Source: Todiramphus chloris collaris (taxonomy: Eukaryota; Chordata; Aves; Coraciiformes; Alcedinidae). Taken from it: 64,000 nucleotides of DNA. Positions 61,876 through 64,000 of the stretch are shown piece by piece (positions within the stretch are counted from its first letter, which is position 1; each line of letters opens with the position of its first letter). The translations under genes were made by a program, and so were the position numbers. The DNA lies in assembly GCA_025345505.1 (NCBI GenBank), contig JANVCC010000010.1, forward strand, positions 40,338,660 to 40,402,659. The letters are read 5' to 3'. The notes beneath the pieces are model-generated. The model was not told the DNA's origin. It worked only from the letters and a program-made list of their open reading frames with translations, and did not search any database.

Positions 61876-64000
61876 CTTAATTACAGCCTTTACCCTTTGG
61901 TTTAACACAGATACACTAGTAATTATAGTACAGAAATGCCAGTAGGTGTATGTGAACATGGAGTCAGCTTACAAGGTGGTATGTTAAAGCTGATTCAAGA
62001 CTGTACACAATCTCTTTCTCATTATGGAGGTATAATTAATCACTTTGTCTCATTATCAACACTATTGGATTAGAGTCATTTTAACCTTCCTCCCTATCTT
62101 GAATCTACTCTGGCACACAAGCCAATTTCCTTTGGAAAATGTAATTGACCATTTGTATCTGTGTGGACATGGCTCTGCAGAGATATTCTAGTAATAAGTC
62201 GATTTTAGCCTTTTCATCAATCAGCTGAACACGAACAGCATGTTAAAGTCATTGCCTTGGAAAGCATCCCCCCTTGAGGCGTCTCATTGGCTAAAGCTGA
62301 GGCGTTTAGATGGCTGAGTCCAGGCTCAGCTTCTTTGCTGACAAGAGCTGTGGTGAGGAGAGCTAAAGGCAAAGGCCTGCCCTTCCTCTCCCTTGGGAAC
62401 TGCGTTTCAGCTGAGGATTTACGGCTGGTCCCACCTGGGCTAGATGGCAGCTGGGTAGTAGCTGTGTGTCTGGGCTCATACCTCCATCTCTGTTCTTGGT
62501 CTGGACCCAGACCCACTGGCTCAACTTCCTGGCTTGGCCTCAGACCAGCCTGGTCTCTAAGCTGAGTGATTGCTGGGCTGTGTCTGGCCTTGGTTGCTGG
62601 CTCTGTGCCCAGTCCAGACCCTTATGTGCCACTCTGCATCATGGCCCCTTGCTACTGAGGCCGCTGCTTCTGCCCGTCTTGCTACTACACTTGGCTCCCA
62701 GCTGTCCTTCCCTGGGGAGCAGCAGCTAGCCTTTGCTGCAGCCTGACACGAGATTTTAGGACTCATCTAAGTCTACTAATAATCAGAAAATCTTCCCCAT
62801 GTCTCCTTTCCATCGTCCTCAGACTGATGTGAAGGGTTTCACGTGAATGAAGGGCAACCCTGACACAATCTGACATAGGCCAAGCTTTAGCCCTGTGTTT
62901 TATTTCAACAAATCAAGTTTTATTGAGTCGCAGCACCTACTTTCCTGCTTCTCAATTGATCCCTCTGGGCATTTGGCATCTGTTACTCCATTTCTGCCAA
63001 GCTTGAGCTGTGCAGTCAATTATGGTGGGCATTAGCTTATGTTAAGGGAAGCTGATCATGGAGGAACAGAATCCAGCAGAATCACAGGAAGGATGGCCTG
63101 GTTTTACTGCACAAAGAGGGACCCATAACATTACAAAACCTCACAAGGAAGCAGGTTTTGTGAGTGATAGTACTCACAAGGCAGAACAATTGTGATGCAA
63201 GGCAGGCTTTTGCGCAGTATTTGCGGCAGTTTATATTCTGCTGCAGGGATGGACTCAGGCTTTGCAGTGCTTTGGGGTTTGGTATCAGACTCCTGCAGGC
63301 CTCCCTTAATCCCAGACTGCTGTGGTAACACAGGGATGATGTGGTATGGAGGAATCTCTGTCAAAACATAGGCTTTCACACCACTCCCAGGTACCATAGA
63401 CCAGTAACACACTAATCTGTGGGCTATCTGGTACCCAGTCACTTATAGCTAGACTAGAAATAACAAAGTCCTTTCCATTTCCCCCAACCTAGACACATTT
63501 TTGAGTGGCACAGAGGATTCTGCACTAGCTGGGTGCAAAATGCCCAGCAGTGCAAGAGACAGCCAGCATCCATGTGTGTGGGCTGCCTGCAGAGCAGCTT
63601 TTGCTTACTTCACAAATACCGCTGCTACAGATGCCCCACAGAGGGACTGAGCTCTGCAAGATGGGGTCCTGAAGAGGAACTGAATCATATACATCTTGTG
63701 GGGTTTAAGGAGATGCTTCTGACTGCTACTGGAGCCAGACTGGTCAAAGCCACTAGTAAGTTGGTGGCTATGCTGGGTAAGACGAGGCATATCAGAAGGG
63801 TCAGACATACTTTGATGCCCTGGTGCAGCCTCACCCTGCAGTGGCCCTGGGCCCCTGGGCCCTGTGCCTGACTGGTATCAGAGAGAAGCCAAGGCTGCAG
63901 GTGAGTGCTTTGAGCCAGAGCAGCAGCTCTGAGCAAGGAGGGACCATGCTATGCCATCCAGTCATGTCAGAGGAGTAGGCACCCCAAGCTGCAGGTAGCA

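Larger units (their letters stand above)
55381..64000. other. Intergenic interval to the window end, no gene recognised
   Basis: About 8.6 kb. No exon with recognisable homology is found, including none I can assign to E2F7, the expected next gene. It contains an AT microsatellite (59.84 kb), a perfect 10-bp inverted repeat (61.56 kb), a TC microsatellite (61.86 kb), and a segment at 62.27-62.75 kb richer in G+C than its surroundings. A 103-codon open frame on the minus strand at 63,442-63,131 begins right after a stop and has no recognised similarity. Confidence 0.6.

Noticed and set aside
63131..63442. A 103-codon minus-strand frame with a GTGAGT-type donor near its end
   Set aside because: It opens immediately after a TAA, starts with GTG, has no recognised similarity and no partner exon. 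A frame of this length is expected by chance in 64 kb.

Overview
The window is vertebrate nuclear DNA, very probably from a bird. It holds one intron-containing gene with GT-AG splice sites, a GC-rich promoter island and long AT-rich noncoding flanks. The repeats point the same way: CR1 LINE fragments with their ATTCTGTG-type 3' ends, an ERVL-like solo LTR and old MIR/CORE-SINE remnants. There are no operons, bacterial-type genes or CRISPR arrays, and I found no tRNA or rRNA gene.

The only gene I can support fully is CSRP2 (cysteine- and glycine-rich protein 2, CRP2/SmLIM) on the minus strand, from about 12,354 (promoter and noncoding exon 1) to about 3,425 (poly(A) site). I rebuilt it exon by exon: noncoding exon 1 (about 12,354-12,325) and coding exons 2 (8,388-8,277), 3 (6,297-6,129), 4 (5,170-5,038), 5 (4,368-4,275) and 6 (3,759-3,683). 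Every junction is GT-AG and in phase, giving an intact 194-residue protein with two LIM domains, all 16 zinc ligands and both glycine-rich tails. The start codon has a strong Kozak context, and two AATAAA signals lie in the 3' UTR.

Left of CSRP2 (1-3,400) no exon is visible. In other vertebrates ZDHHC17 lies here, converging on CSRP2, so part of this stretch may be its 3' UTR or flank, but the sequence alone does not show it. Right of the CpG island, from 12.6 to 64 kb, I find no convincing exon. By known synteny this would be the CSRP2-E2F7 interval. It contains a 3'-truncated CR1 (26.5 kb), a long and very decayed CR1 (42.6-44.3 kb) with endonuclease/RT-region similarity, a 755-bp solo LTR with a perfect 5-bp target duplication inserted into an old MIR (51.5-52.3 kb), a better-preserved CR1 on the minus strand (55 kb), and microsatellites and homopolymers. 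Several AT-rich stretches dense in homeodomain-type motifs are candidate conserved regulatory elements.

I found no undescribed biological system here. The points most worth checking are the two CArG boxes and an AT-rich candidate enhancer in CSRP2 intron 1, the HNF1-like palindrome near 31.43 kb, the T17 tract at the exon 3 acceptor, and the nested LTR-in-MIR insertion.
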